A stretch of DNA of 9,503 bases from Candidatus Brocadia sp. (GCA_030837935.1 JAUQXU010000331.1:1-9503); one strand, 5' to 3'. Shown: positions 1 to 7,473, counted from the first letter of the stretch. Numbers and translations are program-made. Notes: a model not told the origin generated them from the sequence alone.

Positions 1-422
1 CAGCTCATTGGGGGCCAAATTGGGGCTATCGACCCCAACCTGAACATATTCCTTTTGGCCACAGCCTGATTGATGTCGGCGCAGATATTATCTTCGGTCA
101 TTCCTGCCATGTCTTTCAGGGTATTGAGATTTATAAGGGCAGGCCGATTATTTATAGTGCCGGTGATTTTATTGACGATTATGCAGTTGACGAGATAGAA
201 CGCAACGACCAGTCTTTCATTTTTACCATAGAAACTCGCGATTCCCAGATTTACAGGTTACGTCTTTATCCTACCATTATTGAAGATTTTCAGGCAAGGT
301 TAGCATCACAGAGTGAAGCAAGAGAAATTTCAGGGAAAATGCAAAAACTCTGCGCTGAATTTAAGACACCAGTTAGATACGATGAAAAAGAGCTATATAT
401 CGAGATTTTAGTATCATCGTAA
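1..422 (+). CDS. CapA-like metallophosphatase, C-terminal part (partial)
   Basis: An open frame runs from base 3 to a TAA at 420-422 with its N-terminus beyond the window, leaving 139 residues. The visible part resembles the C-terminal half of the CapA/PgsA (PGA_cap) family, metallophosphatase-fold proteins linked to poly-gamma-glutamate capsule formation and often found as stand-alone proteins of unknown substrate. Seen directly: an HWGPNWGY segment, then PFGHSLIDVGADIIFGHSCH, then FQGIEIYKGRPIIYSAGDF. These match the family's late metal-ligand region (usually GHHxH) and the following 'YS-GNF/GDF' strand. Here the motif reads GHSCH, so the middle His is Ser. The tail after the core is charged and shows no membrane segment. 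The gene converges on the GT9 gene, with 34 bases between the two stops. Family assignment is fairly safe; the substrate cannot be inferred. Confidence 0.8.
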   Translation, partial: AHWGPNWGYRPQPEHIPFGHSLIDVGADIIFGHSCHVFQGIEIYKGRPIIYSAGDFIDDYAVDEIERNDQSFIFTIETRDSQIYRLRLYPTIIEDFQARLASQSEAREISGKMQKLCAEFKTPVRYDEKELYIEILVSS

Positions 423-456
423 TTTGTGCAAGGAGATCTTCTTTAAATAGTTGAAT

Positions 457-1581
457 TTATAGCAGGCTGTTTGTATTTAATACCTCTTTGCAAGCATGAT
501 ACACATCATTAGCGCTTATGCTTTTCATACAAATCATCGTATCGCAATTTCCCCGATAACACGGGGCGCAATTCACATCGGCTACTAACTTTTTACCCCT
601 CCCATACAGATCAATTTCCTGATGGCATGTGGAACCAAAAAAGGTAACGACCCTTTTTTTGAGAGCAATAGCAAGGTGCAGGGCAAGTGTGTCACCCGTA
701 ACAACCAGATGGCATTGGTTTATTAATCCCATAAATTCCTTCAGACTGTGATGGCACCCACTGTCTATTACTTGCGACTTTGTCCGGGAGGCAATTTCTT
801 TATTCCTTTCAATTTCTTCAGGTCCACCCAGGAGCACCACATGCGCCTTCAGGTCTGTTGACAAGAGATCTGCAAGTTCAACAAACCCTCCAATTTCCCA
901 TCGTTTTGTCGCAAACCTTTTCCCGGCGCCCGTATTCAAACCGATCACCATCCTGCCGTTATGAATTCCCCACTGTTTCATCAACTGCTCACCATAGGCG
1001 GTGTACTCCTGTCGAAGATTGATTACATATTCGCCATACTTTTCTCCTAATCCAAGGGCATCAAAGATGAGTTGCTGATAGGTTTTCTTATTTTGTCGAA
1101 ACTTGAGTTCATCAGAAACTCCCAGCCGAAACAGGTAGTAAGCCTCTTTGTTCAAGGGGTAAAGGTGCCCTTTTTCCGAAAGGGCAAACCCCAGTTTCTG
1201 ATCTGCCTGCACTAGGGATGCAAGACTGGAAGCAACCGTATCCTTGTCCAGACAGATTAACACGTCAAATTTCTCCACGTGGAGACGTAAGCTGTTTTCA
1301 TAATTTGCCGTCAACAAGCGATCGATGTGAGGGTTTTCCTCTAAAACGGACAAGGAAGATTTATCAGTAATCCACGTAATGTAGGCATGCGGATATTTCT
1401 TCTTCAAAACAGGCAGAATCGGTGTAGTCCTCAGCACATCCCCAATGGCAGCCAATTTAATAATCAATATCCGTGTCCCCATTGATTGATATTTTTGACA
1501 CGTATCATCAATGGGGCAATCGAGTTTGAATCGGCAGGGTTTCTCTGAGGCGAAAAAACGGCAATCAAATTCTTTTGACAT
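457..1581 (-). CDS. Glycosyltransferase family 9 (ADP-heptose:LPS heptosyltransferase-like)
   Basis: 374 residues, related to the RfaF/WaaF heptosyltransferases that add sugars to the lipopolysaccharide core at the cytoplasmic face of the inner membrane. The first Rossmann fold opens at about residue 36 with ILIIKLAAIGDVLRTTPIL. The nucleotide-sugar half has GLNTGAGKRFATKRW (214-228), LLGGPEE (250-256) and the signature GDTLALHLAIALKKRVVTFFG (296-316). Unlike the best-known heptosyltransferases it carries Cys-rich pieces at both ends: C7, C16, C22, C28 before the fold, and C338, C341, C346, C351, C364 near the end. The ATG at 1581 has an AAGGAAG ribosome site 8 bases upstream, so the Cys-rich N-terminus is probably translated. 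An internal ATG at residue 34 would give a minimal GT9. It lies 170 bases downstream of panC on the same strand and could share its transcript. The exact sugar and acceptor are unknown. Confidence 0.85.
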   Translation of the reverse strand: MSKEFDCRFFASEKPCRFKLDCPIDDTCQKYQSMGTRILIIKLAAIGDVLRTTPILPVLKKKYPHAYITWITDKSSLSVLEENPHIDRLLTANYENSLRLHVEKFDVLICLDKDTVASSLASLVQADQKLGFALSEKGHLYPLNKEAYYLFRLGVSDELKFRQNKKTYQQLIFDALGLGEKYGEYVINLRQEYTAYGEQLMKQWGIHNGRMVIGLNTGAGKRFATKRWEIGGFVELADLLSTDLKAHVVLLGGPEEIERNKEIASRTKSQVIDSGCHHSLKEFMGLINQCHLVVTGDTLALHLAIALKKRVVTFFGSTCHQEIDLYGRGKKLVADVNCAPCYRGNCDTMICMKSISANDVYHACKEVLNTNSLL

Positions 1582-1751
1582 CTTATTATCTTCCTTTAAT
1601 TGTAATTACTATCCAGAACGCGTACTATCGTGAACGTCATAAATTAAGTATACATAAATGTCTATTGAAAAAATATTTCTGGGTTTCCAGTTCTCTCTAT
1701 CTTTGTGGAGAACAAGTTTCGTGAACATGGCAGGGAAAGCACATAAAATTC

Positions 1752-2633
1752 TTAACATAAACTAAACCAAGCCAGAACCATTAAGAACGTCAGAATAATA
1801 TTATCAATGAGGCGTGTCTTACCAATCCTGACTGCCAGAAGAGCAACATCGCCGCTTCGTACCTTTGTCTCCGACTCAAAGGTTTCGGGATCAACCACGG
1901 AAATGTAATCAATAGTGGCCGATTTGCAATGCGTAATAATTTTCTCCATTTCCCGTACAATTTCTTCTGTATTCATAATACCCGCATTTACCATGGCCTG
2001 TGCCTTAGTCAGTGCCTTGTATAAACAAAGGGCATCGTTCTTTTCTGTTTCGCTGAGATATGCATTTCGGGAACTCAAGGCCAACCCATTCTGATCCCTT
2101 ATCGTCGGAAGTACCTTTATTGTAACATCAACATGTAAATCGGAAACCAGTCTTTTTATAACAACGGTTTGCTGGAAGTCTTTTTGCCCGAAATAGGCAA
2201 TATCGGGTTTTATGAGGTTGAGTAATTTTAGCACAACTACAGCAACACCCCGAAAATGTCCTGGACGCGATTTGCCACACAGCTTATTTTCAAGATGTTC
2301 AGGGATGATAGATGTGCAAAATCCATCCGGATACATTTCCGATGCCTCCGGCTTAAATACGATATCTACCCCCACCTGCGAAAGGAGTTTACAATCGTTA
2401 TCAAATGTCCTTGGATAGTGTTTAAAATCTTCATTCTTTCCAAATTGCAAGGGATTTACAAAAATACTTACCACCACGGTATCATTTTCTTTTTTTGCCT
2501 GTCTTATCAGGCCTAAATGCCCTTCATGTAAGGCCCCCATCGTAGGAACAAAACCGATCGTCGAGTGGTTTTCCTTCTGTGTTTTGATACTCTGCTTAAT
2601 ATCATTTATCGAAGTGATTACTTGTAACAACAC
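1752..2633 (-). CDS. panC: Pantothenate synthetase (pantoate--beta-alanine ligase)
   Basis: Cytoplasmic enzyme that condenses pantoate with beta-alanine, using ATP through a pantoyl-adenylate, in the last step of pantothenate synthesis. Motifs in order (numbered from the chosen start): GFVPTMGALHEGH (27-39, containing the HxGH nucleotide-binding motif), VNPLQF (59-64), LCGKSRPGHFRGV (118-130), GQKDFQQ (149-155) and LALSSRN (184-190, the KMSKS-like region). The open frame extends 39 codons further upstream to a TTG at 2750, but that extension does not look like PanC. GTG at 2633 is preferred (TTG at 2630 is also possible) because the conserved QVITSI segment follows at once and GGGAG lies 5 bases upstream. 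This gives 293 residues, near the family's usual length of about 280; the last ten or so residues (LMVLAWFSLC) are an extra hydrophobic tail. No panB or panD is in the window. Confidence 0.93.
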   Translation of the reverse strand: MLLQVITSINDIKQSIKTQKENHSTIGFVPTMGALHEGHLGLIRQAKKENDTVVVSIFVNPLQFGKNEDFKHYPRTFDNDCKLLSQVGVDIVFKPEASEMYPDGFCTSIIPEHLENKLCGKSRPGHFRGVAVVVLKLLNLIKPDIAYFGQKDFQQTVVIKRLVSDLHVDVTIKVLPTIRDQNGLALSSRNAYLSETEKNDALCLYKALTKAQAMVNAGIMNTEEIVREMEKIITHCKSATIDYISVVDPETFESETKVRSGDVALLAVRIGKTRLIDNIILTFLMVLAWFSLC

Positions 2634-2755
2634 ACAAACTCCCGTTTTTTTATACTTATGATACCTTGAAATAGTACAATAATTCATATTCATTGGACAA
2701 GTGATTTTTTCATTTATCTCGAAACATGAAACAGATGCTGTTTGTCCCAACTCAT

Positions 2756-2783
2756 TTGCAAAAATTACTTTTCGTGATATAAT
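2756..2783 (+). promoter_or_regulatory. Sigma70-like promoter pointing into the pyrI-panC gap
   Basis: TTGCAA at 2756-2761, a 16-base spacer, and a perfect TATAAT at 2778-2783. It faces away from panC, opposite to both neighbouring genes. The predicted start falls at about 2790, where the GGAGTTGGGGG inverted-repeat arm begins. It could drive a small RNA, or it could be chance in AT-rich DNA. Confidence 0.35.
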
Positions 2784-2789
2784 AGAACC

Positions 2790-2900
2790 GGAGTTGGGGG
2801 AGTGTGAATGGGGTTAAACGTTCCCTAAAGGTGCAATGCAAATAAATACGCTAAGAACACCTGTAATGATATATACAAAGTAACAACCGCCCCCAACTCC
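2790..2900. repeat. 11-base inverted repeat around about 90 bases
   Basis: GGAGTTGGGGG at 2790-2800 is exactly complementary to CCCCCAACTCC at 2890-2900. The arms are G/C-rich against an AT-rich background. It could be the terminal inverted repeat of a tiny non-autonomous element or the closing stem of a structured RNA. No target duplication is obvious. Confidence 0.4.
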
Positions 2901-3141
2901 ATATGGTCTTTGAAAATAGCCGGTAGCGATAAAAAGTCGCACGTGGCAAAAAGAAGAAATAAAAAGTGCGTTGGTCTTTGATCGCTACTATTAATCATAT
3001 AAACTTCTGCAAATCTTATAGAGCGAGAGGAGATGATATGAGGGAGTTTGAAGAATAGCCTGCCGTATCCACTAGAGTGAGAGCGGCAAGCCGTTATGTT
3101 GAGTTGGATATGGAAGGATATTTTAGTTTCTACCCAAAAAA

Positions 3142-3591
3142 TCAAATCAATACAATATCCTTTGTACTCATAATACGTTCACAATAGTGGCATTGTAATT
3201 TTATGGGTTTTTTATTCACTACATGTTGCTTGGCTTTTATATTATTATAATTGCTTACGCAATTAGGGTTGAAGCACTTAACGATACCTTCAATAATTTC
3301 CGGAACTACAATCTGGAATTTCTTAACAACTTCGTAATCCTTAATGATGTTAACCGTTGCATTTGGGGCAATAAGGGCAATTTTATTGGCTTCTTTTTGA
3401 TCAATAATTTTCCCTTCAATTTTTATAATTCCTTTTTTCCCTAAAAATTTACTTGTTAAATTCATACCCACAAGGACAACCTGCTCCTCGTTCTGGATGT
3501 TTAAGATTTCGGTAACTTTCAGAGTGCTTTTACTGTCTATGTGATCAATAACCGACCCGTCTTTTATTGCAGCGACGTCTAAGTGCTTCAT
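3142..3591 (-). CDS. pyrI: Aspartate carbamoyltransferase regulatory subunit
   Basis: 149-residue regulatory chain of class B aspartate transcarbamoylase. In the known holoenzyme it binds nucleotide effectors in its N-terminal domain and links catalytic trimers through a C-terminal zinc domain. Seen here: DGSVIDHI (11-18), matching the conserved start of the allosteric domain; LNLTSKFLGKKGIIKIEG-like core (44-60); and the zinc ligands C106, C111, C134 and C137 in the family's CxxxxC...CxxC spacing. Length is close to the E. coli protein (about 153). The ATG at 3591 overlaps the pyrB TGA as ATGA, so the two are translationally coupled in the order pyrB-pyrI. All four zinc cysteines being present argues for a working subunit; which nucleotide inhibits or activates cannot be read from sequence. 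Confidence 0.93.
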   Translation of the reverse strand: MKHLDVAAIKDGSVIDHIDSKSTLKVTEILNIQNEEQVVLVGMNLTSKFLGKKGIIKIEGKIIDQKEANKIALIAPNATVNIIKDYEVVKKFQIVVPEIIEGIVKCFNPNCVSNYNNIKAKQHVVNKKPIKLQCHYCERIMSTKDIVLI

Positions 3592-4514
3592 TCAATAGCC
3601 CCCAAAACGGCTGCCAACAAAGCCTTCCTGATAGGAACACCATTCCGTGCCTGATGAAAATATACAGCAAAATCAGTTGCATCCAGGCTGTCATCCATTT
3701 CGTCTACCCGTGGTAAAGGATGCAATACCTTTAAATCATCCTTAATCCCAAATTCTTCAAGCGTTGTCTTACTCAGTCTATATACCCCACGAACCTTTTC
3801 AAATTCGATGGGGTCGGCAAATCGTTCCTTCTGTATCCTTGTGCAATAAATCACATCCAATCTCTTGCTTATTCCCGCGAGTGATTCATGCTCATAACAC
3901 TTTACCTTTCGATCTTTCAGTGTCTCCAGAAAATCCGCAGGCAATCGCAGACTGGGTGGTGAAACAAAGTACATCTCGGCACCAAAATACGCCAGGGCGT
4001 AAGCAAGAGAATGTACCGTTCTGCCGTACTTCAGGTCTCCCAAAAATCCAATAGTAAGGCCTTCTAATGTTCCTTTTGTCTTTTGGATTGTGTAAAGATC
4101 CAGAAAGGTTTGTGTTGGATGCTGATTCGCACCATCCCCCGCATTAATTATCGGTATTTCAACAACATCTGCTGCCAATTGTGCAGAACCTTCAAGGTAA
4201 TGCCTCAGAACTATGATGTCGCAATAGCCTTCTATAATCCTTACCGAATCACTCAGGGATTCACCCTTAGCTGCCGACGTAACTCCGGGCTCAGCAAAGC
4301 CTATTACCATTCCACCCAACCGTTTCATGGCCGACTCAAAACTCAGTCGTGTCCTTGTTGAAGGCTCAAAAAACAATGAGGCAAGCACCTTACCCCTGAG
4401 CATATCTGTATGATCCACAAGGTCCATTCGTCTGGCCAAATCAAGGATATACAACAACTCTTCTTTATTAAAATGTCTGATAGAAATAATATCTCTGTTT
4501 TTAAAGCTTACCAT
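3588..4514 (-). CDS. pyrB: Aspartate carbamoyltransferase catalytic subunit
   Basis: Catalyses carbamoyl phosphate plus L-aspartate to N-carbamoyl-L-aspartate, the committed step of pyrimidine synthesis in the cytoplasm. Motifs numbered from the chosen start: the carbamoyl-phosphate loop FFEPSTRTRLSFESAM (48-63, STRTR at 52-56), SAAKGES (80-86, mobile-loop lysine K83), HPTQT (132-136), GDLKYGRT (159-166) and HPLPR (265-269). All expected active-site segments are present. An in-frame TTG 14 codons further out (4556) is possible, but ATG at 4514 gives 308 residues, the normal family size, and starts just before the conserved FKNRDIISI segment. The ribosome site is weak (AGAAAG abutting the ATG). 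It is divergent from hom, with pyrI overlapping its 3' end. No UTP-sensitive attenuator is evident upstream. Confidence 0.96.
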   Translation of the reverse strand: MVSFKNRDIISIRHFNKEELLYILDLARRMDLVDHTDMLRGKVLASLFFEPSTRTRLSFESAMKRLGGMVIGFAEPGVTSAAKGESLSDSVRIIEGYCDIIVLRHYLEGSAQLAADVVEIPIINAGDGANQHPTQTFLDLYTIQKTKGTLEGLTIGFLGDLKYGRTVHSLAYALAYFGAEMYFVSPPSLRLPADFLETLKDRKVKCYEHESLAGISKRLDVIYCTRIQKERFADPIEFEKVRGVYRLSKTTLEEFGIKDDLKVLHPLPRVDEMDDSLDATDFAVYFHQARNGVPIRKALLAAVLGAIE

Positions 4515-4641
4515 CTTTCTGAGACCTATGTGAAAACATCCTGCCTGAATTCGCAAAATAATCTATCAGACCTCTTTCAACATTACAAGGAAAATCAAAC
4601 AAAGCGGATTGCAAAACAACTTCATTTGCTTACAAATTATA

Positions 4642-4671
4642 TTGACAATAAACAATTTTATCCGTTATAGT
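4642..4671 (+). promoter_or_regulatory. Promoter for the hom operon
   Basis: A perfect TTGACA (4642-4647), an 18-base spacer and TATAGT (4666-4671), predicting transcription from about 4678 and a leader of roughly 95 bases before the hom ATG. A second TATAAT lies at 4684-4689 without a good -35. No leader peptide rich in Thr or Ile codons and no terminator stem is visible, so attenuation of the E. coli thr type is not supported. Confidence 0.6.
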
Positions 4672-4771
4672 AAACCCTCGTTGTATAATCATTTTTTCTA
4701 TATCATCAACCCCGAAGATGTTGTGTCTTTGCCTCTTCGTGGCGCATATCATTTTAGGAAACAATAAATTT

Positions 4772-6067
4772 ATGAAGACGTTCAATGTGGGACTCATAGG
4801 CATGGGAACAGTTGGAACAGGTGTCGCAAAAATTCTTTTGGAAAAGAATTCGCCGCTCCTGGAAAAACTTGACTGCCTGCCGGTGTTAAAAGGTATTGCC
4901 GATTGTAACCCGGATGTAAAAAACAAACTAAACGTACCATCAGATTTCTTCTTTACAACTGAGGCAAAGACACTGCTTGATAATCCTGATATTCAGGTCG
5001 TTGTCGAGCTTATCGGGGGGGTACACCCTGCTAAAGAAATTATCACAATGGCTCTTGAAAAAGGAAAGGACGTTGTGACGGCAAATAAAATGCTTTTAGC
5101 CCTCAAGGGTTCGGAACTCTTTAGCACGGCACGCCGGCACGGCAAGAGCATATCCTTTGAGGCGAGTGTGGGAGGTGGCATACCCATAATTGCAGCGCTG
5201 AGGGACGGCTTTATCGCCAATAGGATCGAGGCTATTTTTGGTATTGTAAATGGCACAACGAATTACATTTTGACCAAGATGACCAAAGAGAATGTAAAAT
5301 ATAGCGATGCTCTCGCTGAGGCACAAAAATTGGGTTATGCAGAAAAAGATCCCACCATGGATATCGAGGGTATCGATTCATCACACAAGCTTGCTATTTT
5401 AGCGAGAATCGGCTTTGGTGTAGACTTTGATTACCAAAACATCTATCATGAAGGTATTAGCGCTGTGGATCTGTCTGATATTGGGTATGCACATGAACTG
5501 GGATATACCTTAAAACTCCTGGCAATCGCAAAAAAAGTTGGAAATAAGATAGAACTCCGCGTTCACCCGACGCTTCTTCCCCATGACCATCCACTTTCCT
5601 CGGTAAATGGCGTCTTTAATGCCATCTGTATTACAGGAAGCGCTGTAGGAGAAACAATGCTTTACGGCAAGGGAGCCGGTCAGATGCCAACTGCCAGCGC
5701 TGTAGTTGCTGATCTTGTGGATGTTGCCCTCGGAAGGGCCGGCATCACATTCAAAGCAATGAAGATCTTTTCCGGAAATTGCGACCGTGTTCCCATAGCT
5801 GATATCCTGCAGTTCAAAACACGGTATTATCTGCGGTTTTCTGTCGTAGATAAGCCTGGTGTACTTGCAAAAATATCCGGCGTCCTGGGAAAATACGAGA
5901 TCAGCATTGCTTCTGTTATCCAGCACAAAGCCAGGGAAAGTGGGAATGTTCCTCTGGTTATGATGACCCATCTTGCAGAAGAAGGCAATCTGCAAAAGGC
6001 GCTTGCAGAAATTAAACAACTCGATGTAATAAAAGATAATACAAAATTTCTTCGTGTAGAAGAATAG
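4772..6067 (+). CDS. hom: Homoserine dehydrogenase with C-terminal ACT domain
   Basis: Reduces aspartate semialdehyde to homoserine with NAD(P)H, at the branch to threonine and methionine. 431 residues, the usual length of the stand-alone (not aspartokinase-fused) form. Order: Rossmann nucleotide-binding GLIGMGTVGTGV (7-18); VVTANK (101-106); FEASVGGGIPII (129-140); the catalytic-domain signature GIVNGTTNYILTKM (157-170); YAEKDPTMDIEGID (189-202) with the acidic and lysine residues of the active site; and an ACT domain (about 352-425) starting YYLRFSVVDKPGVLAKISGV, expected to bind an amino acid, normally threonine, for feedback control. The frame stays open back to an ATG at 4718, but the added 18 residues are not conserved-looking. 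ATG 4772 has AGGAA 11 bases upstream and leads straight into the Rossmann strand. It is followed immediately by the ApgM-family gene. Confidence 0.95.
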   Translation: MKTFNVGLIGMGTVGTGVAKILLEKNSPLLEKLDCLPVLKGIADCNPDVKNKLNVPSDFFFTTEAKTLLDNPDIQVVVELIGGVHPAKEIITMALEKGKDVVTANKMLLALKGSELFSTARRHGKSISFEASVGGGIPIIAALRDGFIANRIEAIFGIVNGTTNYILTKMTKENVKYSDALAEAQKLGYAEKDPTMDIEGIDSSHKLAILARIGFGVDFDYQNIYHEGISAVDLSDIGYAHELGYTLKLLAIAKKVGNKIELRVHPTLLPHDHPLSSVNGVFNAICITGSAVGETMLYGKGAGQMPTASAVVADLVDVALGRAGITFKAMKIFSGNCDRVPIADILQFKTRYYLRFSVVDKPGVLAKISGVLGKYEISIASVIQHKARESGNVPLVMMTHLAEEGNLQKALAEIKQLDVIKDNTKFLRVEE

Positions 6068-6071
6068 GAGG
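6066..6071 (+). promoter_or_regulatory. Strong ribosome binding site fixing a TTG start
   Basis: A perfect AGGAGG overlaps the hom TAG stop and sits 4 bases before the TTG at 6076. It supports a non-ATG start and close translational coupling of the two genes. Confidence 0.8.
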
Positions 6072-6075
6072 TTTC

Positions 6076-7272
6076 TTGAAATACTGCATTATTGTTCCTG
6101 ACGGTATGGCAGATTATCCTGTAGACAAACTCGGCGGCAGAACCCCCATTGAAACTGCCCGCACCCCACACCTTGATTTTCTTGCACAAAATGGTCAGCT
6201 TGGCGTCGTTCGAACCATTCCGAGCGGATTTCCAGCTGGCAGCGATGTGGCCAATCTCACCTTGCTGGGTTATAATCCCAGAGAATACTATTCAGGACGC
6301 GCACCCCTCGAAGCGGCCAGTATTGGTATTAAACTTAACGACGGCGATTGGGCATTTCGATGCAACTTTATTACCGCAAACGAAGACACCCTGGAAGACT
6401 TTTGCGCAGGCCATATAAAAACTGATGAAGCAACCGTTCTCATTAAATTACTCAATGAAAAATTGGGAAATGATACCATTCAATTTTATCCAGGCAAAAG
6501 CTATCGCCACGTCATGGTATACAAAGGTTCACAAAAGATGGATGCCAGATGTTTTCCACCTCACGACATCATGGGCCAATCAATCAAAAAACACTTCCCG
6601 AAAGGGAGTGGAAGCGAAATCCTTATCGATCTTATGGATCACTCCAGGGCATATCTATCGAATCACGATGTAAACAAAGTGCGTATAGATCTGGAAGAAA
6701 ATCCTGCCAATATGATCTGGTTGTGGGGACAGGGACATCGGCCTAAAATGCCCACGTTTAAAGAACGATTCAATCTCACGGGCGCCGTCATTACCGCCGT
6801 AGATTTGATCAAAGGCATTGCTTGTTATCTTGGATGGGACATCATACATGTACCAGGCGCTACAGGGTATCTTGACACAAATTATGCCTATAAGGGGCAA
6901 TATGCCATCAAGGCGCTCGAAACCCACGACCTTGTATTGATACATATAGAAGCACCCGATGAGGCAGGACACGAGGGTAATGTACATGAAAAGGTGTCGG
7001 CTATCGAACAGGTAGATTCCAAGATAATCGGACCTATTCTTGAAGCCAAAAATAAATTCCGTGACCTGCGTATACTGGTACTTCCTGACCATTATACGCC
7101 TATTGTTAAACGAACGCATACCCCGGAATCCGTCCCTTTTGCGGCCTACGGCACCGGTATAGAAAAAGGGGTAGGGCTTCCTTATAGTGAAGCCAACGCC
7201 CATGCCTCCGGTCTCCACATAAAGGAAGGACACCGATTAATAGAGCACCTCATTTCTGGTTCTTTTCGATAA
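6076..7272 (+). CDS. ApgM-family phosphoglycerate mutase-like protein; candidate alternative homoserine kinase
   Basis: 398-residue protein of the alkaline phosphatase superfamily, archaeal-type cofactor-independent phosphoglycerate mutase branch (ApgM). Two-metal ligands and nucleophile are all visible: D9 in VPDGMAD; the candidate nucleophile S56 in PAGSDVANLTLLGYNP; YSGRAPLEAASIGI (72-85); H163/D164; D295 and H299 in HIEAPDEAGHEGN; D338-H339 in LPDHYTP; H348 in RTHTP. It is expected to be soluble and cytoplasmic. ApgM enzymes interconvert 3- and 2-phosphoglycerate, but one bacterial branch clustered with threonine genes has been proposed in protein-family databases to be a homoserine kinase (from memory, TIGR02535). 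Here the gene follows hom with the ribosome site overlapping the hom stop, and no thrB-type (GHMP) kinase is in the window. That favours the threonine role by context, but sequence alone does not decide between the two. Start is TTG at 6076. Confidence 0.88.
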   Translation: MKYCIIVPDGMADYPVDKLGGRTPIETARTPHLDFLAQNGQLGVVRTIPSGFPAGSDVANLTLLGYNPREYYSGRAPLEAASIGIKLNDGDWAFRCNFITANEDTLEDFCAGHIKTDEATVLIKLLNEKLGNDTIQFYPGKSYRHVMVYKGSQKMDARCFPPHDIMGQSIKKHFPKGSGSEILIDLMDHSRAYLSNHDVNKVRIDLEENPANMIWLWGQGHRPKMPTFKERFNLTGAVITAVDLIKGIACYLGWDIIHVPGATGYLDTNYAYKGQYAIKALETHDLVLIHIEAPDEAGHEGNVHEKVSAIEQVDSKIIGPILEAKNKFRDLRILVLPDHYTPIVKRTHTPESVPFAAYGTGIEKGVGLPYSEANAHASGLHIKEGHRLIEHLISGSFR

Positions 7273-7389
7273 ATAAAGTCCTCAGGAATGGCGTTCAATT
7301 TTTCGCAAAAAGATATCCACCTGTTTTCCACTGGATAGTGAGAAGAAATTTTAGGGAATAGTATACCCTGGCATCTTACGTTATAAGTA

Positions 7390-7473
7390 GGGTGGATTAA
7401 GGCGTTGGTTTTTACGCCGAATCCACCAATACTATTTCCAGGAAAGGTGGATTCGCTCTCGCTTAATCCACCC
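7390..7473. repeat. Double-hairpin palindromic repeat (GGTGGATT / AATCCACC)
   Basis: Nested symmetry. The outer arms GGGTGGATTAAG (7390-7401) and CTTAATCCACCC (7462-7473) are perfect 12-base complements; the inner arms CGAATCCACC (7418-7427) and GGTGGATTCG (7446-7455) are perfect 10-base complements. Alternatively the element folds as two adjacent hairpins, each with GGTGGATT pairing to AATCCACC; the left one is extended by GGCGT/ACGCC (7401-7405 with 7414-7418). Elements built on GGTGGATTcGC...CTTAATCCACC arms recur as intergenic palindromes in many bacterial genomes. This copy may also act as a transcript end. Confidence 0.75.

Larger units (their letters stand above)
2634..3141. other. Gap between pyrI and panC with no convincing gene
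   Basis: About 500 bases without a gene I can support. The minus-strand open frame at 2825-3145 starts with TTG, shows no recognisable domain and has the composition of chance translation. The stretch carries a consensus-like + strand promoter at 2756-2783 pointing into the gap, an 11-base inverted repeat (2790-2800 with 2890-2900), and a short + strand frame of six codons at 3037 preceded by GAGGAG. The panC leader and its 5' promoter must also lie here. Confidence 0.5.

Noticed and set aside
2634..2750. 39-codon N-terminal extension of PanC from TTG 2750
   Set aside because: Cys-rich and unlike PanC; GTG 2633 has a GGGAG site at the right spacing and the conserved sequence begins there.
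2825..3145. 106-codon minus-strand open frame between pyrI and panC
   Set aside because: TTG start overlapping the pyrI stop, no ribosome site of note, no recognisable motif, and composition like chance translation of AT-rich DNA.
4515..4556. 14-codon N-terminal extension of PyrB from TTG 4556
   Set aside because: ATG 4514 gives the normal 308-residue length; the extra residues are not conserved in the family.
4718..4771. 18-residue N-terminal extension of homoserine dehydrogenase
   Set aside because: Not family-like; ATG 4772 has its own AGGAA and leads directly into the Rossmann strand.
5510..6019. 169-codon minus-strand frame within hom
   Set aside because: Shadow of the hom reading frame; the + strand protein has complete family motifs.
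6655..7233. 192-codon minus-strand frame within the ApgM-like gene
   Set aside because: Shadow frame opposite a gene whose metal ligands are all conserved; no recognisable motif of its own.
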